From CAZWCE01 sp964632505 (GTDB taxonomy: Bacteria; Planctomycetota; Planctomycetia; Pirellulales; Thermoguttaceae), in NCBI GenBank assembly GCA_964632505.1, contig CAZWCE010000003.1, positions 186,001-250,000 on the forward strand: 64,000 nucleotides of DNA, in the 5' to 3' direction. This document shows positions 36,481 to 46,993 of this stretch, one piece after another (position 1 is the first letter of the stretch; each line of letters begins with the position of its first letter). The translations under genes were made by a program, and so were the position numbers. The notes beneath the pieces are model-generated. The model saw only the letters and a list, made by a program, of their open reading frames with translations. It was not told the origin of the DNA and made no database searches.

Positions 36481-37332
36481 CTATTCCGGTTGCGAGGAGG
36501 TTTCCGAAGATGATTTCCACGGCTCGAACCCCCATCTGCGAAAGATTTCGGCCGCCGTTTCCTGCTCGAAAAAGGCGATCAATTTTCGGGCCGCCTCCGG
36601 ATGGGGCGCCTCTTCGAGCAGCACCAAAGGATACACCACCTTCGGATGGGAATCCGTCGGAAGCTCCTCGACGACCTCGACATGGTCCGTGATTTTCGCA
36701 TCACTTGCGTAGACGATGCCGGCTTCCGCCTCTTTCTGTTCGACGTAGCTGAGCGTCATGCGGACATCCTTACCCCGGACGATCTTGCCCGCTTCGGTCA
36801 GCGGCGCGAGCAGACCGCGGGTCTCGAGGGCCGCATCGGCGTAAATCCCGGCGGGGACCTGTTTTCCGGCAATCGCCACCTTCTCGATCTCAGACGAAGT
36901 CAGATCCTCCAATCCCTCCACTCCCGCGGGATTCCCACGGGGCACGATCAAAACGATCCGGTTCGTCAACAGGGGCTTGCTCTGCCGGACCAAGCCGTGT
37001 TCATCCACGAACTCGGCCCATTTCTCGTTCGCCGAGAGATAGACATCGGCCGGAGCCCCGGCGACGATCTGCTGCGCCAAGCCGTTCGAAGACCCCGAAC
37101 TCACCGTGACCGGAATACCGGTTTCCGTTTCGAACGCCTCGACCACCTCATGCACGGCGTTGGTCGTGCTGGCGGCAGCGAGTAGCAGAATCGGCGGCCG
37201 GCCGAACCGCGCGTCGCCGGTGGAAGAAACAGAATCTCCGCCGAGTTCGGGAGCGCGACAGCCGAATCCGAAAATGAGACAAAGGAGGAATGCCCACTGG
37301 AAAGACCGAAATCGTATCATAGTGTCTTGCAT
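36481..37332 (-). CDS. modA: Molybdate-binding lipoprotein
   Basis: Substrate-binding protein of the molybdate transporter, predicted lipoprotein. The signal segment FQWAFLLCLIFGFGCRAP gives a lipobox ending FGC (about residues 23-25). The mature domain has LLLAAASTTNAVHEVVEAFE, VSSGSSNGLAQQIVAGAPADVYLSAN and IVYASDAKITDHVEVVEELP, matching ModA folds. Start 37332 (MQDTMIRF) or an ATG at 37320; neither has a clear Shine-Dalgarno. It begins the modABC operon. A Moco-dependent enzyme must exist elsewhere. Confidence 0.9.
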   Translation of the reverse strand: MQDTMIRFRSFQWAFLLCLIFGFGCRAPELGGDSVSSTGDARFGRPPILLLAAASTTNAVHEVVEAFETETGIPVTVSSGSSNGLAQQIVAGAPADVYLSANEKWAEFVDEHGLVRQSKPLLTNRIVLIVPRGNPAGVEGLEDLTSSEIEKVAIAGKQVPAGIYADAALETRGLLAPLTEAGKIVRGKDVRMTLSYVEQKEAEAGIVYASDAKITDHVEVVEELPTDSHPKVVYPLVLLEEAPHPEAARKLIAFFEQETAAEIFRRWGFEPWKSSSETSSQPE

Positions 37333-37955
37333 GGTGATTCATCATCGCTTCTGAAGTACCGCCGACGACGTTGCGAAGGAGAATGGATGTCCAGATCGGC
37401 TTCATCTCCTGTTTTCTGGGACCGTTTCCTCCTCAATCGAATTCCGTTCCTGAGCGGAATCGCTCTGCTGAGTCCAGCGAAGCATCCGCCGCGCAAACTC
37501 TCGACGCCCCTATGACAAAGCATTTCTCATGCCAAAGAGAACGCCAGTACAATAAAAAGCCACAATGCCTGGAATAAACGGTCCTGCCTGCGTCTATTCC
37601 ACCAAATCCAGGCTCTTTGCCTCTTCCCAGGGACTGGGAGAAGCCGTGACCACCCGGAATTTGTTCGCTCTATCGGGAAAAGAGACAAGAACGTAGCAAA
37701 TCGCCTATCTCTTTTTTTGGTAAGAGCTTATCTCCAATAGAACTCCATCCGAGAGGCCCGAAGCGACATTAATGTTACATTCTCGCCATCGTCGGAATCG
37801 GCTTGTTTCCAGGCCCCCCGTCACAGGGACTCGTTTAAGGGAGGCGCCTCGGCGTTCTCCTTGACTTCCGATGCGCCGGCTTGGATAATCGATCGTATTC
37901 GAAAACACCCTTTCCGCGAAACATGATTGCCCATCAATTTGCTTGGAGATCTTTT
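37333..37955. other. Intergenic region upstream of the secreted protein gene
   Basis: This 623-bp divergent gap (modA minus, secreted protein plus) has no supported gene. It contains a good promoter at 37861-37889 for the plus-strand gene. I saw no ModE site or Moco riboswitch, but did not score them. Confidence 0.5.
37861..37889 (+). promoter_or_regulatory. Sigma-70 promoter of the secreted protein gene
   Basis: TTGACT (37861-37866) and GATAAT (37884-37889) are separated by 17 bp, one mismatch each. The leader is about 60 nt. Confidence 0.65.
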
Positions 37956-39713
37956 ATGCCTCGACTGCTCCCGCTCGCGTTCTTGTTTGTCTCATTCGCC
38001 GCACTGATGTCCGGGTCTGCTTCCGGGGAGGATACGGGAAAGGTCGATCCCCAACTGGAGGCGTATCTATCCTTTTGGGAAGAGCATTACAGTCCCGAAC
38101 ATCACATGGTAGGCACCGAGTTTCACAGCCCCGGTTATCACAGTCAGGTCGCGGAGGGGACGTGGGTCCATCCGACGCGCCGATCGTTGCACTACGCCGT
38201 AGCCCTCTTGGAGCGAAATGAACCCGGCGATGCCGATCGCGCGGAAAAGATCATCCGAAAAGTTCTGACGCTGCAGGACACGAACCCGGAAAACGCCACC
38301 TACGGCATCTGGCCCTGGTTGATGGAGGAGTCGCTCGAAGAGATGGCCCCGCCCGACTGGAATTGGGCCGATTTTCTCGGATCAATGCTCGCCTTGGCAC
38401 TGGTGGAGTATCCCGATCGCGTGGATGACGACCTGGAAGAAGCGATGCGTGAAAGCCTCGGCCACGCGGCACGGGCAATCCGCAAGCGCAATGTGAGGCC
38501 CAGTTACACGAACATCGCCATCATGGGCGGCGGAGTCTGCGCGGCGGCCGGGGAATTGCTCGACGATCCGGCTATGCTCAAGTACGGCCGCGAGCGGCTG
38601 GAGGATTGCGTGGCTCACGCGGAGTATCACGGAAGTTTCAACGAATACAACAGCCCGACTTACACGCGCGTGGCGCTGTTCGAAACGGAACGTGTTTTAC
38701 AACTGGTGAAAGATCCCGCATCGCGCCGGGCCGCCGAACAACTCCGACAAGTGGCGTGGCAAGTGATCGCCGACAGCTTCCATCCCGGCACCGGCCAATG
38801 GGCCGGACCGCACAGCCGAGCCTACTCCAACACACTCAGAGACCGAATCGTCCGCTTTCTCCGGGAACAAACGGGCGTGCCTCTCGCACCCTACGTGGAT
38901 CTCTCCGGGCCCACCAACAGCTCGAGCTACGACCTGGTCCGCCATCTCCCCTGCCCGGAGCATCTCAAGGAGCGATTCCAGTCGCTCACGACGGACCCGC
39001 TCTGTTTGAAGCGAACCTTCATCCGCAAGGATCCGCCAAGCAGGAATACGATCGGCACGACTTGGCACACCGCCGAAATGTGTCTCGGGAGCATCAATCG
39101 ATCTTCCTTCTGGACCCAGCGGCGCGTGATGATCGGCTATTGGAAGACCGAAAAAGATCCGGTCGTGGTCTTTCGCATGCGTTTTCTGCATGACGGCCGA
39201 GATTTCGCTTCGATGGGAGTACTCAACGATCAGGAAGGCGGAAAGGTCCTTTCGATGATCCATCCGATTCCGAATCGCGGCGACTGGCACATCCATCTCG
39301 ATCGGCCGAAGGACGGCATTTTTCAGGCGGAAGATTTCCGACTCCGACTGGAGCTCATCGGCGAAGGCGTCGAGGTGGAGGCGCTCGGGGCAGGGCGATT
39401 CGCAATGATCGGCGGCGATCATCGCGCAGTGATCCATACACTCCCCGGCGAATTCAACGGCGAGCCGATCGTCTGGGAAATGGGCGAAGAAGGCGACCGG
39501 GTCTACCTCGACGCCGTCTGCTATCGGGGACCGAACAAGGAGTTCAACTTCCGTAAAGGGCCGCCGATGAAGCTCCTCCTCGCGACCGAACTGCTCCCGG
39601 GCGGGAAGGGAGTGACCACTTGTTCACCCATCGTGGAACTCAACGAGCAGGGAAAAATCGTCGAGGCGTCCTGGGAAGTGCCCAACCAAGAGACACTTTC
39701 GATCACTCCTTAA
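37956..39713 (+). CDS. Secreted protein of unknown family, possible alpha-toroid polysaccharide enzyme
   Basis: A 585-residue exported protein. The signal peptide is MPRLLPLAFLFVSFAALMSGSASG, with cleavage near 24. Residues 25-300 appear alpha-helical with paired helices (SLHYAVALLERNEPGDADRA, NEYNSPTYTRVALFETERVL). The rest is beta-rich (SIWTQRR-like stretch, GEFNGEPIVWEMGEEGDRV). That two-part shape suits heparinase II/III-like or other polysaccharide lyases, but I see no proof and cannot name the family. The ATG at 37956 follows GGAGA; an upstream ATG at 37881 would bury the signal peptide. It has its own promoter and no near neighbours. Confidence 0.7.
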   Translation: MPRLLPLAFLFVSFAALMSGSASGEDTGKVDPQLEAYLSFWEEHYSPEHHMVGTEFHSPGYHSQVAEGTWVHPTRRSLHYAVALLERNEPGDADRAEKIIRKVLTLQDTNPENATYGIWPWLMEESLEEMAPPDWNWADFLGSMLALALVEYPDRVDDDLEEAMRESLGHAARAIRKRNVRPSYTNIAIMGGGVCAAAGELLDDPAMLKYGRERLEDCVAHAEYHGSFNEYNSPTYTRVALFETERVLQLVKDPASRRAAEQLRQVAWQVIADSFHPGTGQWAGPHSRAYSNTLRDRIVRFLREQTGVPLAPYVDLSGPTNSSSYDLVRHLPCPEHLKERFQSLTTDPLCLKRTFIRKDPPSRNTIGTTWHTAEMCLGSINRSSFWTQRRVMIGYWKTEKDPVVVFRMRFLHDGRDFASMGVLNDQEGGKVLSMIHPIPNRGDWHIHLDRPKDGIFQAEDFRLRLELIGEGVEVEALGAGRFAMIGGDHRAVIHTLPGEFNGEPIVWEMGEEGDRVYLDAVCYRGPNKEFNFRKGPPMKLLLATELLPGGKGVTTCSPIVELNEQGKIVEASWEVPNQETLSITP

Positions 39714-39965
39714 TGTTTCAGGAGTGACGGTACTTCGAATCAAATCGTTCTTTTTGGGAACGACGATCGAAATGGACGATTGTTTGACGAGACTAGCACC
39801 AACGGTCGACCGAGAAATCTTGACCGCACTTTCCCAACCACATCGAGCGGACACACCCCGAAGATACTGGATTGCATGAACATGCAAAAACAGAAGTAAG
39901 TCAAAAGGACGCACAACCTGATGCGCAAAAAGAAGGAGCTTGCAATCTCTTGCAAACCCCCCAAG

Positions 39966-40053
39966 CGGAGAGGACAGGATTTGAACCTGCGGAGGGGGAG
40001 TACCCCTCACGGGTTTAGCAAACCCGCGCTTTAAACCACTCAGCCACCTCTCC
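39966..40053 (-). tRNA. tRNA-Ser (anticodon GCU)
   Basis: On the minus strand it reads GGAGAGGTGGCTGAG..., with a 7-bp acceptor stem GGAGAGG/CCTCTCC and an anticodon stem CGGGT/ACCCG with loop TTGCTAA (anticodon GCT at 40019-40017). A long class II variable arm and the T loop TTCAAAT follow. It decodes AGC and AGU. The discriminator is G and CCA is not encoded. Confidence 0.95.
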
Positions 40054-40245
40054 TAATCACGACCGGGCTCATGCCTTTCGAATCGAAAGACCACGGCCGG
40101 TCGGCTGTCTGTTTCCCTTCGATTATCGGTAGTATACCACCTGCCGACTTGAATGCAATACGCAACGGAGACCTTTTTGTTCGAAAGGCTTGAATCGCCG
40201 ATCCCCGAAGAGGCACCAGGGTGATGTGTCGCTTTTCGGCAAAGC

Positions 40246-40275
40246 GGAACCGGCCGCCTCAAGGCGACCGGTTCC
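40246..40275 (-). terminator. Hairpin downstream of the symporter gene
   Basis: GGAACCGG and CCGGTTCC are perfect 8-bp arms. Inside them CGCC/GGCG adds four more pairs around a TCAA loop, with one mismatch between. It begins 29 bp after the symporter stop. The minus strand then reads GCTTTGCCG, so the U tract is poor. It is a terminator candidate. Confidence 0.55.
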
Positions 40276-40303
40276 CGGAAGGATCAACCTGGGAGATCTT
40301 CCG

Positions 40304-42457
40304 TTAGAACGGCACCAGCGGTCCCCGGAAGATGTAGTAGAGCGCCAGCGTGAGTAGCACGACCACAACGCCCACGATTTTGGCGCCCGACGAGGAGGTC
40401 ATATCGAGCTTGGTCTGCACCTCGAACTCGAACTTCTCCTTGCGCGGTTTGATCAGAGTGATCGCAGCCAGACAGATCATAATGATTGTAAAAGTGATCG
40501 CCATACGGTCGAGGTAAGCCATTCCCGCAAACCATTCCGAATACTTCATGAGCAACTCGGGCTGGTTTTCGACGGGGATTTTCAGAATATCGACCACGAG
40601 GAAGACGACCATCCAGGGAGAAAATTTCAGGATGGCGTAGACCACGGGGCTGGCCACGAGGCCGAAAACGCCGCAAACGGCGGGAGCCTTTCGGACAAAA
40701 AAGCCGAAGAGGAAGATCGCCAGAATGCCCGGAGAGATAAACCCTTGGAACTCCTGGATGTAGGAGAACAGCCCGCCGAAGGCCGGATGGCTCAAAAACG
40801 GCGCGATGACGCATCCGACGACGGCGAAAAGAATGACGCAGATCCGCCCGATGGTCACGGTGGTGAACTCCGAGATATCGGGAAAGATGTGGCGTTTGGC
40901 CAGATCCATCGTGAAAATGGTCGAGGCCGCATTGAGCATCGAAGCGAGCGAGCTGAGCACCGCGCCCATGATGGCGGCCATCATGAACCCCTTCAATCCG
41001 CCTTCGGGCACCAAGTTCTCGATCAATAAGGGATAAGCGGAATCCTCATCATACCCCATGAGCGCCTTCTGCGACACAAACTGTTCCTTCAGTTTCGGAT
41101 TCTTCTGAATCCTGGCCACCAATTCTTCGTTCTTTTTCTCCAGCGACTCGTCGGGAGGCAGCGGTTCTCCCATGCGGTTTTTTTCGTTCTTTTGATAATC
41201 GATTTCCAGCTTGGTTTGTTGTTCGTTGTACTGCATGATTTCCCGAGTCAATCCCGGATAAAGCTCGGCGAAATCGCTTTGGAACCTGAAAAGCGGCTTT
41301 TTGACGGGAGTTTCCAGCTCTTCAAACACTTCGGGGTGGTCCTCGAGCAAGCCGGTCGAAATCCCGGCGGTGGTCTCGAACAGCGCCAAGGTCTCCTTGT
41401 TCTCTTTTTCGAACGCCGTTTCCCGCATGTTATCGTGATAGAGATTGAAAGCGATGATTCCCGGAAAAACAACGATAAAGGGAATGATCAACTTCATGCC
41501 GGCGGCGAAGACGATCCCTTTCTGACCTTCGGCAAGCGAGTTCGCTCCCAAAGTTCGCTGCATGATGTACTGGTTCAGCCCCCAATAGTAGAAATTGGGA
41601 ATCCACAGTCCGAAAATCAGAGCGGTCCAAGGAACGCTATTGTCGTGGGCGGGGCGAATCGCGCTCAAGCGATCCCGATTCAAGGTGGTGAAGGTCTCGA
41701 TGGTCCCCTTGCCCTCCAGTTCTTCGACCATTTCTTCCGACTGAGCCAACTGCCGGGGGTCTTCATCGGCGACGTTGCTCAGTTGGTTCATGGCCAAGAA
41801 AAGGACGATCGCCCCTCCGATGATCAAGGCGGATCCTTGCAACAGATCGGCCCAGGCACAGGCTTTCAGTCCGCCGAACATGACGTAGCCGGCCGCGACG
41901 ACGCCGATCATCCAGGAAGCGGAATACAAATTCACCCAGGGATGATCGATCAACTCGTCCATCAGTTTCGCCCCGGAGTAGACGACGCCCGCCATCGTCA
42001 CCAGAACGAGAATAAGGACCATGAAAAGGGACATGATCAACCGGGCATTCTGGCTGTAACGCTGTTCCAGAAATTCCGGAATGGTGTAAATCCCCACCCG
42101 AAGAAACTTGGGCAAGAAAAAGAAGGCGACCACCACCAGCGTGATAGCGGCCAACCATTCGAAGCCCGCGATCGCCAGTCCCACATCCCGTGCGGCGTCG
42201 CCCGACATGCCGACGAACTGTTCGGTCGAGATGTTCGCCGCAATGAGCGAAAAGCCGATCAACCACCAGGTGAGCCCCCGGCCGGCGAGAAAGTAGGATT
42301 CACTGTCGCCTTCGTGACGACTCATCCACATGCCGATCGCCACGACGGTGATAATGAAACCGAAAAAGACGATCACGTCCAACCAGGCGATGCCCGAAGG
42401 CATCAAGTTCGTCACGTTCGCCGCGGCATCGGCGGCACTGAACAACGAAAATCCCAT
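40304..42457 (-). CDS. SSS-family sodium:solute symporter with a large insertion
   Basis: A 717-residue symporter of the sodium:solute family (SGLT-like). Family stretches are FLAGRGLTWWLIGFSLIAANISTEQFVGM (residues 57-84), YTIPEFLEQRYS, GLKACAWADLLQG, YWGLNQYIMQRTLGA (residues 291-305) and SSLASMLNAASTIFTMD. Bacterial members such as vSGLT have about 540 residues. Here about 125 polar residues (roughly 343-468, with KNEKNRMGEPLPPDESLEKK) interrupt the loop before DEDSAYPLLIENLVP. The substrate is unknown, probably a sugar or small organic solute. The ATG at 42457 follows AAGGGA. A promoter lies 160 bp upstream. Confidence 0.88.
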   Translation of the reverse strand: MGFSLFSAADAAANVTNLMPSGIAWLDVIVFFGFIITVVAIGMWMSRHEGDSESYFLAGRGLTWWLIGFSLIAANISTEQFVGMSGDAARDVGLAIAGFEWLAAITLVVVAFFFLPKFLRVGIYTIPEFLEQRYSQNARLIMSLFMVLILVLVTMAGVVYSGAKLMDELIDHPWVNLYSASWMIGVVAAGYVMFGGLKACAWADLLQGSALIIGGAIVLFLAMNQLSNVADEDPRQLAQSEEMVEELEGKGTIETFTTLNRDRLSAIRPAHDNSVPWTALIFGLWIPNFYYWGLNQYIMQRTLGANSLAEGQKGIVFAAGMKLIIPFIVVFPGIIAFNLYHDNMRETAFEKENKETLALFETTAGISTGLLEDHPEVFEELETPVKKPLFRFQSDFAELYPGLTREIMQYNEQQTKLEIDYQKNEKNRMGEPLPPDESLEKKNEELVARIQKNPKLKEQFVSQKALMGYDEDSAYPLLIENLVPEGGLKGFMMAAIMGAVLSSLASMLNAASTIFTMDLAKRHIFPDISEFTTVTIGRICVILFAVVGCVIAPFLSHPAFGGLFSYIQEFQGFISPGILAIFLFGFFVRKAPAVCGVFGLVASPVVYAILKFSPWMVVFLVVDILKIPVENQPELLMKYSEWFAGMAYLDRMAITFTIIMICLAAITLIKPRKEKFEFEVQTKLDMTSSSGAKIVGVVVVLLTLALYYIFRGPLVPF

Positions 42458-42626
42458 GAGCGCTTTCCCTTACATGATTTGGAACCTAATGAACCAATGG
42501 AAGGAACGGGGAATCTTCCTGACAAAAAACAACGCGGCAAGGAGGCGGCAAAGTGGGGCCCGCCTCCCTTGAAATCTCTTCTAGAGCCGAGCTGGCAAAA
42601 CCTCCCGCTCGAAATGAGCAGCTCGT

Positions 42627-42655
42627 ATCATAGCAAAAAAAACCCCACTCGGCAA
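42627..42655 (-). promoter_or_regulatory. Promoter of the symporter gene
   Basis: On the minus strand TTGCCG (42655-42650) and TATGAT (42632-42627) are 17 bp apart. A run of eight T's lies within the spacer. Confidence 0.6.
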
Positions 42656-42741
42656 ATAGGCACTCTGGGAAAAATTGCGAGCTTCGGGACCATGATCGAC
42701 TCAAAACATGGATGAACAAGTTTCGGCAAAGCCGAGGACGT

Positions 42742-43665
42742 TCATCGCCCACTCTTCCGCTCGACCTCTTCCCGGCAGAGGCGGCAAAGCCGCAACATCG
42801 TCGGCACATCGAGAGTTTCCGCCCGGAGTTGAGGATCGAGCCCCATCTGTTGGAGGATGCGATCCACGTCATCCTTCTCCAGCTCTTTCTTGAAAGCACT
42901 GATGAGCTCCGATCGCAAGAACTTTCTCCGGTGAAAGAACATCGAACGGACAAACCGATGAAAATAGTGCAGATCGGGAATCCTTGCTCTCAGACGCTCG
43001 TCGGGGATGATTTCGATGATCGCCGACTGAACCTTCGGCCGCGGCCAGAAAACGGTCGGAGCCACCATGCGCACGATGCGGCAGCGGCATTGGCTCTGCA
43101 TCCAGATGGCCAGCGCGCCGTAGTCTTTGGTGCCCGGTCGGGCGACGATGCGATCGGCCAGCTCCTTCTGAATCGTCACGGTCATCGAAACCGGTGGGCG
43201 TTCGATCAGAAGCAGATTCGAGAGAAGGGGCGTCGCGATGTTGTACGGCAGATTCGCCACCAACTTGAATCGGCTCTCCGGAATCGCTCGGCGCTGCTGC
43301 TCGACCAACTCCAGGACTTCGGGATTGAGCCGGTTCTTGTTCTGGAGGATATCGCCTTGGATCTGGTGCACGTTCGGGCGATCCTGGAGCTCCTCCATGG
43401 CAAGGCCATAGAGAATCGCATCCAACTCGACGGTCACCACCGAGGCGGCTTTTTCGCTCATCGCTCGGGTCAGCGCGCCGGTGCCGGTACCGACTTCCAA
43501 CACGACGTCGCACGGTTCAAGCCGGGCCGTTTCGTGCAGCAGTCGCAAAAGATTCAGATCGATCAGAAAGTTTTGGCCGAGCTTCGTCCGCGGATGAATC
43601 CCCGCCTCCTCGAATCGTTTCATGAGGTAGGAACGGGTCTGGCGGGGAGCGGAATCAGGGGACAT
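42742..43665 (-). CDS. rsmA: 16S rRNA dimethyladenosine transferase RsmA (KsgA)
   Basis: Dimethylates two adjacent adenosines near the 3' end of 16S rRNA with S-adenosylmethionine. The 307-residue protein shows KLGQNFLIDLNLL (28-40), the SAM site EVGTGTGALT and catalytic NLPYNIATP, followed by the C-terminal helical domain with FFHRRKFLRSEL. ATG at 43665 is the family start (MSPDSAPRQTRSYLMKRF); the frame is open far upstream in the ribE gene without coding sense. It lies 71 bp after ribE on the same strand. KsgA is about 270 residues, so the slightly longer length is within range. Confidence 0.95.
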   Translation of the reverse strand: MSPDSAPRQTRSYLMKRFEEAGIHPRTKLGQNFLIDLNLLRLLHETARLEPCDVVLEVGTGTGALTRAMSEKAASVVTVELDAILYGLAMEELQDRPNVHQIQGDILQNKNRLNPEVLELVEQQRRAIPESRFKLVANLPYNIATPLLSNLLLIERPPVSMTVTIQKELADRIVARPGTKDYGALAIWMQSQCRCRIVRMVAPTVFWPRPKVQSAIIEIIPDERLRARIPDLHYFHRFVRSMFFHRRKFLRSELISAFKKELEKDDVDRILQQMGLDPQLRAETLDVPTMLRLCRLCREEVERKSGR

Positions 43666-43736
43666 GGGCAACCGATTTCCGGAAAATGGTGGCAGCGAAA
43701 GAACGGCAGGATCGAAGCCTTGGAAATGCGGCCGGA

Positions 43737-44333
43737 TCACCACTGCTTGGAGTCGAGCAGCCGCTGGACGTACTTCGCCAGGATGTCGGTCTCGATGTTG
43801 ACTTTGTCGCCGACCTGGTGCTGGCCGAGCGTCGTGACTTTCAGGGTATAAGGGATCAAAGCCACACTGAAACGATCCTTGAGGCAATCGACCAGCGTGA
43901 GACTGACGCCGTCGACCGCGACCGATCCCTTGGAAGCCATGTGCGCGGCCAATTCCTGAGAGACACCGAACCAATGCGTCGCCCAATCGCCCTGGTCGTC
44001 GATTTCGATCAACTCTCCCTGACCGTCGATGTGCCCGCTGACGAAGTGCCCCCCCAAGCGATGCCCCACCGCCAGGGCCCGCTCGAGGTTGACGGAACTT
44101 CCTTCCTTCAGATCGCCCAGATTCGTCCGCGCCAGGGTCTCCGGACCGGCCTGGAAGCCCATCTTGTCGCCCTCTTTCTGGATGACGGTCAGGCAACAGC
44201 CGTTGACCGAGATGCTGTCGGCCACGTCCGTATCGCTGGCGACTTTCTCATCTTCGACGATTAAGAGGGCTCCGGGCGGTTCGGAGACGATCTCGGCCAC
44301 GCGTCCCAGCGATTCGACGATTCCTGAAAACAT
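43737..44333 (-). CDS. ribE: Riboflavin synthase, alpha subunit
   Basis: Converts two 6,7-dimethyl-8-ribityllumazine molecules into riboflavin. The 198-residue protein has two lumazine-binding repeats. The first is MFSGIVESLGRVAEI with DSISVNGCCLTVI; the second starts GHFVSGHIDGQGELIEI and holds GSVAVDGVSLTLVDC. The ATG at 44333 gives the exact family start MFSGIVE and has GGAG nine bases upstream; the frame continues 20 codons above it. No FMN riboswitch was recognised in the leader. rsmA follows 71 bp downstream. Confidence 0.95.
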   Translation of the reverse strand: MFSGIVESLGRVAEIVSEPPGALLIVEDEKVASDTDVADSISVNGCCLTVIQKEGDKMGFQAGPETLARTNLGDLKEGSSVNLERALAVGHRLGGHFVSGHIDGQGELIEIDDQGDWATHWFGVSQELAAHMASKGSVAVDGVSLTLVDCLKDRFSVALIPYTLKVTTLGQHQVGDKVNIETDILAKYVQRLLDSKQW

Positions 44334-44398
44334 CTTGCTAATCTCCTTGATCGGGAAGGGGGGAGCCGACAGCGTTTCTCGGCGAAAAAGCACCTCTT

Positions 44399-44424
44399 GA
44401 CGTGCCGCCCCCGAGCGGCACGTC
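44399..44424. other. Perfect 10-bp hairpin upstream of ribE
   Basis: GACGTGCCGC (44399-44408) and GCGGCACGTC (44415-44424) flank the loop CCCCGA. It starts 66 bp before the ribE start. Read on the plus strand it is followed by TTTCC, a poor U tract with no gene feeding it. In a ribE leader it could be regulatory. Confidence 0.5.
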
Positions 44425-44523
44425 TTTCCAGGTCATGAATATTCACATTTGATTATCCCGCAAAAGTGGTTTCGATTGAAGGCGGGGGAGGGGAAAAATG
44501 GGATTTTTGCTTCCGCCCCCTGC

Positions 44524-44553
44524 TTGCAGCCTTTCCGAAAATCACTATATATT
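44524..44553 (+). promoter_or_regulatory. Promoter of eno
   Basis: TTGCAG (44524-44529) is followed after 18 bp by TATATT (44548-44553), or after 16 bp by TATATA (44546-44551). The leader is about 100 nt. Confidence 0.55.
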
Positions 44554-44657
44554 AGGGTTCTCCTTTTCGGTCGCTCCTCGCGACAGTTCATTAAAGGTGA
44601 TTCACTCCCCAAACCACCGACACCCCTTATTTTTCATAAGAAAGAGCAGGTAAGAAC

Positions 44658-45941
<1,284 letters not shown>

Positions 45942-46263
45942 TTTATCGGAGTGAGCCGACCCGTTAGCGGTCGCGACGACACATCGCCGAACGTAAAACG
46001 GCCTCTCCTCCTGGGGGAGGCCGTTTTTGATGATTTCCCATCTCTCTGCAATTCTTTCGATCTTTCGATCCGGAGATTTCCTTTCACCGGCGATTTCTGC
46101 TACAATGTGAACATCCGGTCCCCGTAGGCCGCGACATTCCCATTCCGTCGACGGGTTGCCGACGAGGCATTTCCCCCGACCACATCACGAAACGGCCGAG
46201 GCAGCACACGTCCGCCGGCTGTTCTCCGTATACCATTTCCCTACCCACTCAGGAGTCGACCCC
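45942..46263. other. Intergenic region between eno and the DUF1080 gene
   Basis: This 322-bp gap holds the eno terminator and an extended -10 (TGCTACAAT at 46098-46106) for the downstream DUF1080 gene. No gene is visible. Confidence 0.5.
45994..46028 (+). terminator. Intrinsic terminator of eno
   Basis: ACGGCCTC (45998-46005) pairs with GAGGCCGT (46017-46024), extended by TCC/GGG, followed by TTTTT. A-rich sequence on the other side would allow some bidirectional function. Confidence 0.9.
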
Positions 46264-46971
46264 ATGTCTTCGATTTCCAACGCCGCAAAGTTTCTCGCCC
46301 TGTGGATCGTTGTCCTCCCCATTTCGGCCCTTGCCCAAGAGCAGGACTCCTTGAACCAAGCCGCTCCCATCGCACCGAACCAGCTCACCCCCGCCGAAAA
46401 AGTGCTCGGCTTCCGTTTGTTGTTCGACGGAAAATCGCTCGACGGCTGGCAAGGCGCCACCGGTCAGTACAAAGTCGAGGACGGCATGCTCGTCTGCGAT
46501 CCGGGAGGAAACCTTCTCACGAGCGAAGAATTCGGCGATTTCATCTTTCGGTTCGAATTCAAACTTCCACCCGGCGGGAACAACGGGGTCGGCATCCGCA
46601 CCCAAACCGGGGTCAACGCGGCCTATCACGGGATGGAGATCCAAATCCTCGACAACGACGCCCCGCGCTACGAAAACCTTCAGCCGTATCAGTACCACGG
46701 CTCCATCTACGGCGTGGTCCCGGCCAAACGCGGTTACCTGAAGAAACCGGGCGAGTGGAATTGCGAAGAGATCATCGCCGACGGCGGCCATATCGTCGTC
46801 ACGCTCAACGGAACGGTCATCGTCGACGCCGACATCAGCGGCATCGAGGAAACGATGGACCACCGGGAACATCCCGGCCTGCACAACGAAAAGGGCAACA
46901 TCGGCTTCCTCGGTCACGGTCACCGCGTGGAATTCCGCAGCATCCGTATCAAACCCCTCGATTCCGAGTAG
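46264..46971 (+). CDS. Secreted DUF1080 (3-keto-disaccharide hydrolase-like) protein
   Basis: A 235-residue exported protein with signal peptide MSSISNAAKFLALWIVVLPISALAQ (cleavage near 25). The DUF1080 beta-sandwich follows, starting GFRLLFDGKSLDGW and continuing NNGVGIRTQ, YHGMEIQILDND, YQYHGSIYGVVPAKRGYLKKPGEWN and NIGFLGHGHRVEFRSIRIK. The family is greatly expanded in Planctomycetes and includes enzymes acting on 3-keto sugars, probably in glycan breakdown outside the cell. The ATG at 46264 follows AGGAG. A ROK sugar kinase starts 22 bp downstream. Confidence 0.85.
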   Translation: MSSISNAAKFLALWIVVLPISALAQEQDSLNQAAPIAPNQLTPAEKVLGFRLLFDGKSLDGWQGATGQYKVEDGMLVCDPGGNLLTSEEFGDFIFRFEFKLPPGGNNGVGIRTQTGVNAAYHGMEIQILDNDAPRYENLQPYQYHGSIYGVVPAKRGYLKKPGEWNCEEIIADGGHIVVTLNGTVIVDADISGIEETMDHREHPGLHNEKGNIGFLGHGHRVEFRSIRIKPLDSE

Positions 46972-46993
46972 TCAACCGAAGGAGCATCGCGGC

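Larger units (their letters stand above)
44334..44657. other. Divergent intergenic region between ribE and eno
   Basis: This 324-bp gap contains no gene. It holds a strong perfect hairpin at 44399-44424 (minus side toward ribE) and a promoter toward eno at 44524-44553. Confidence 0.5.
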
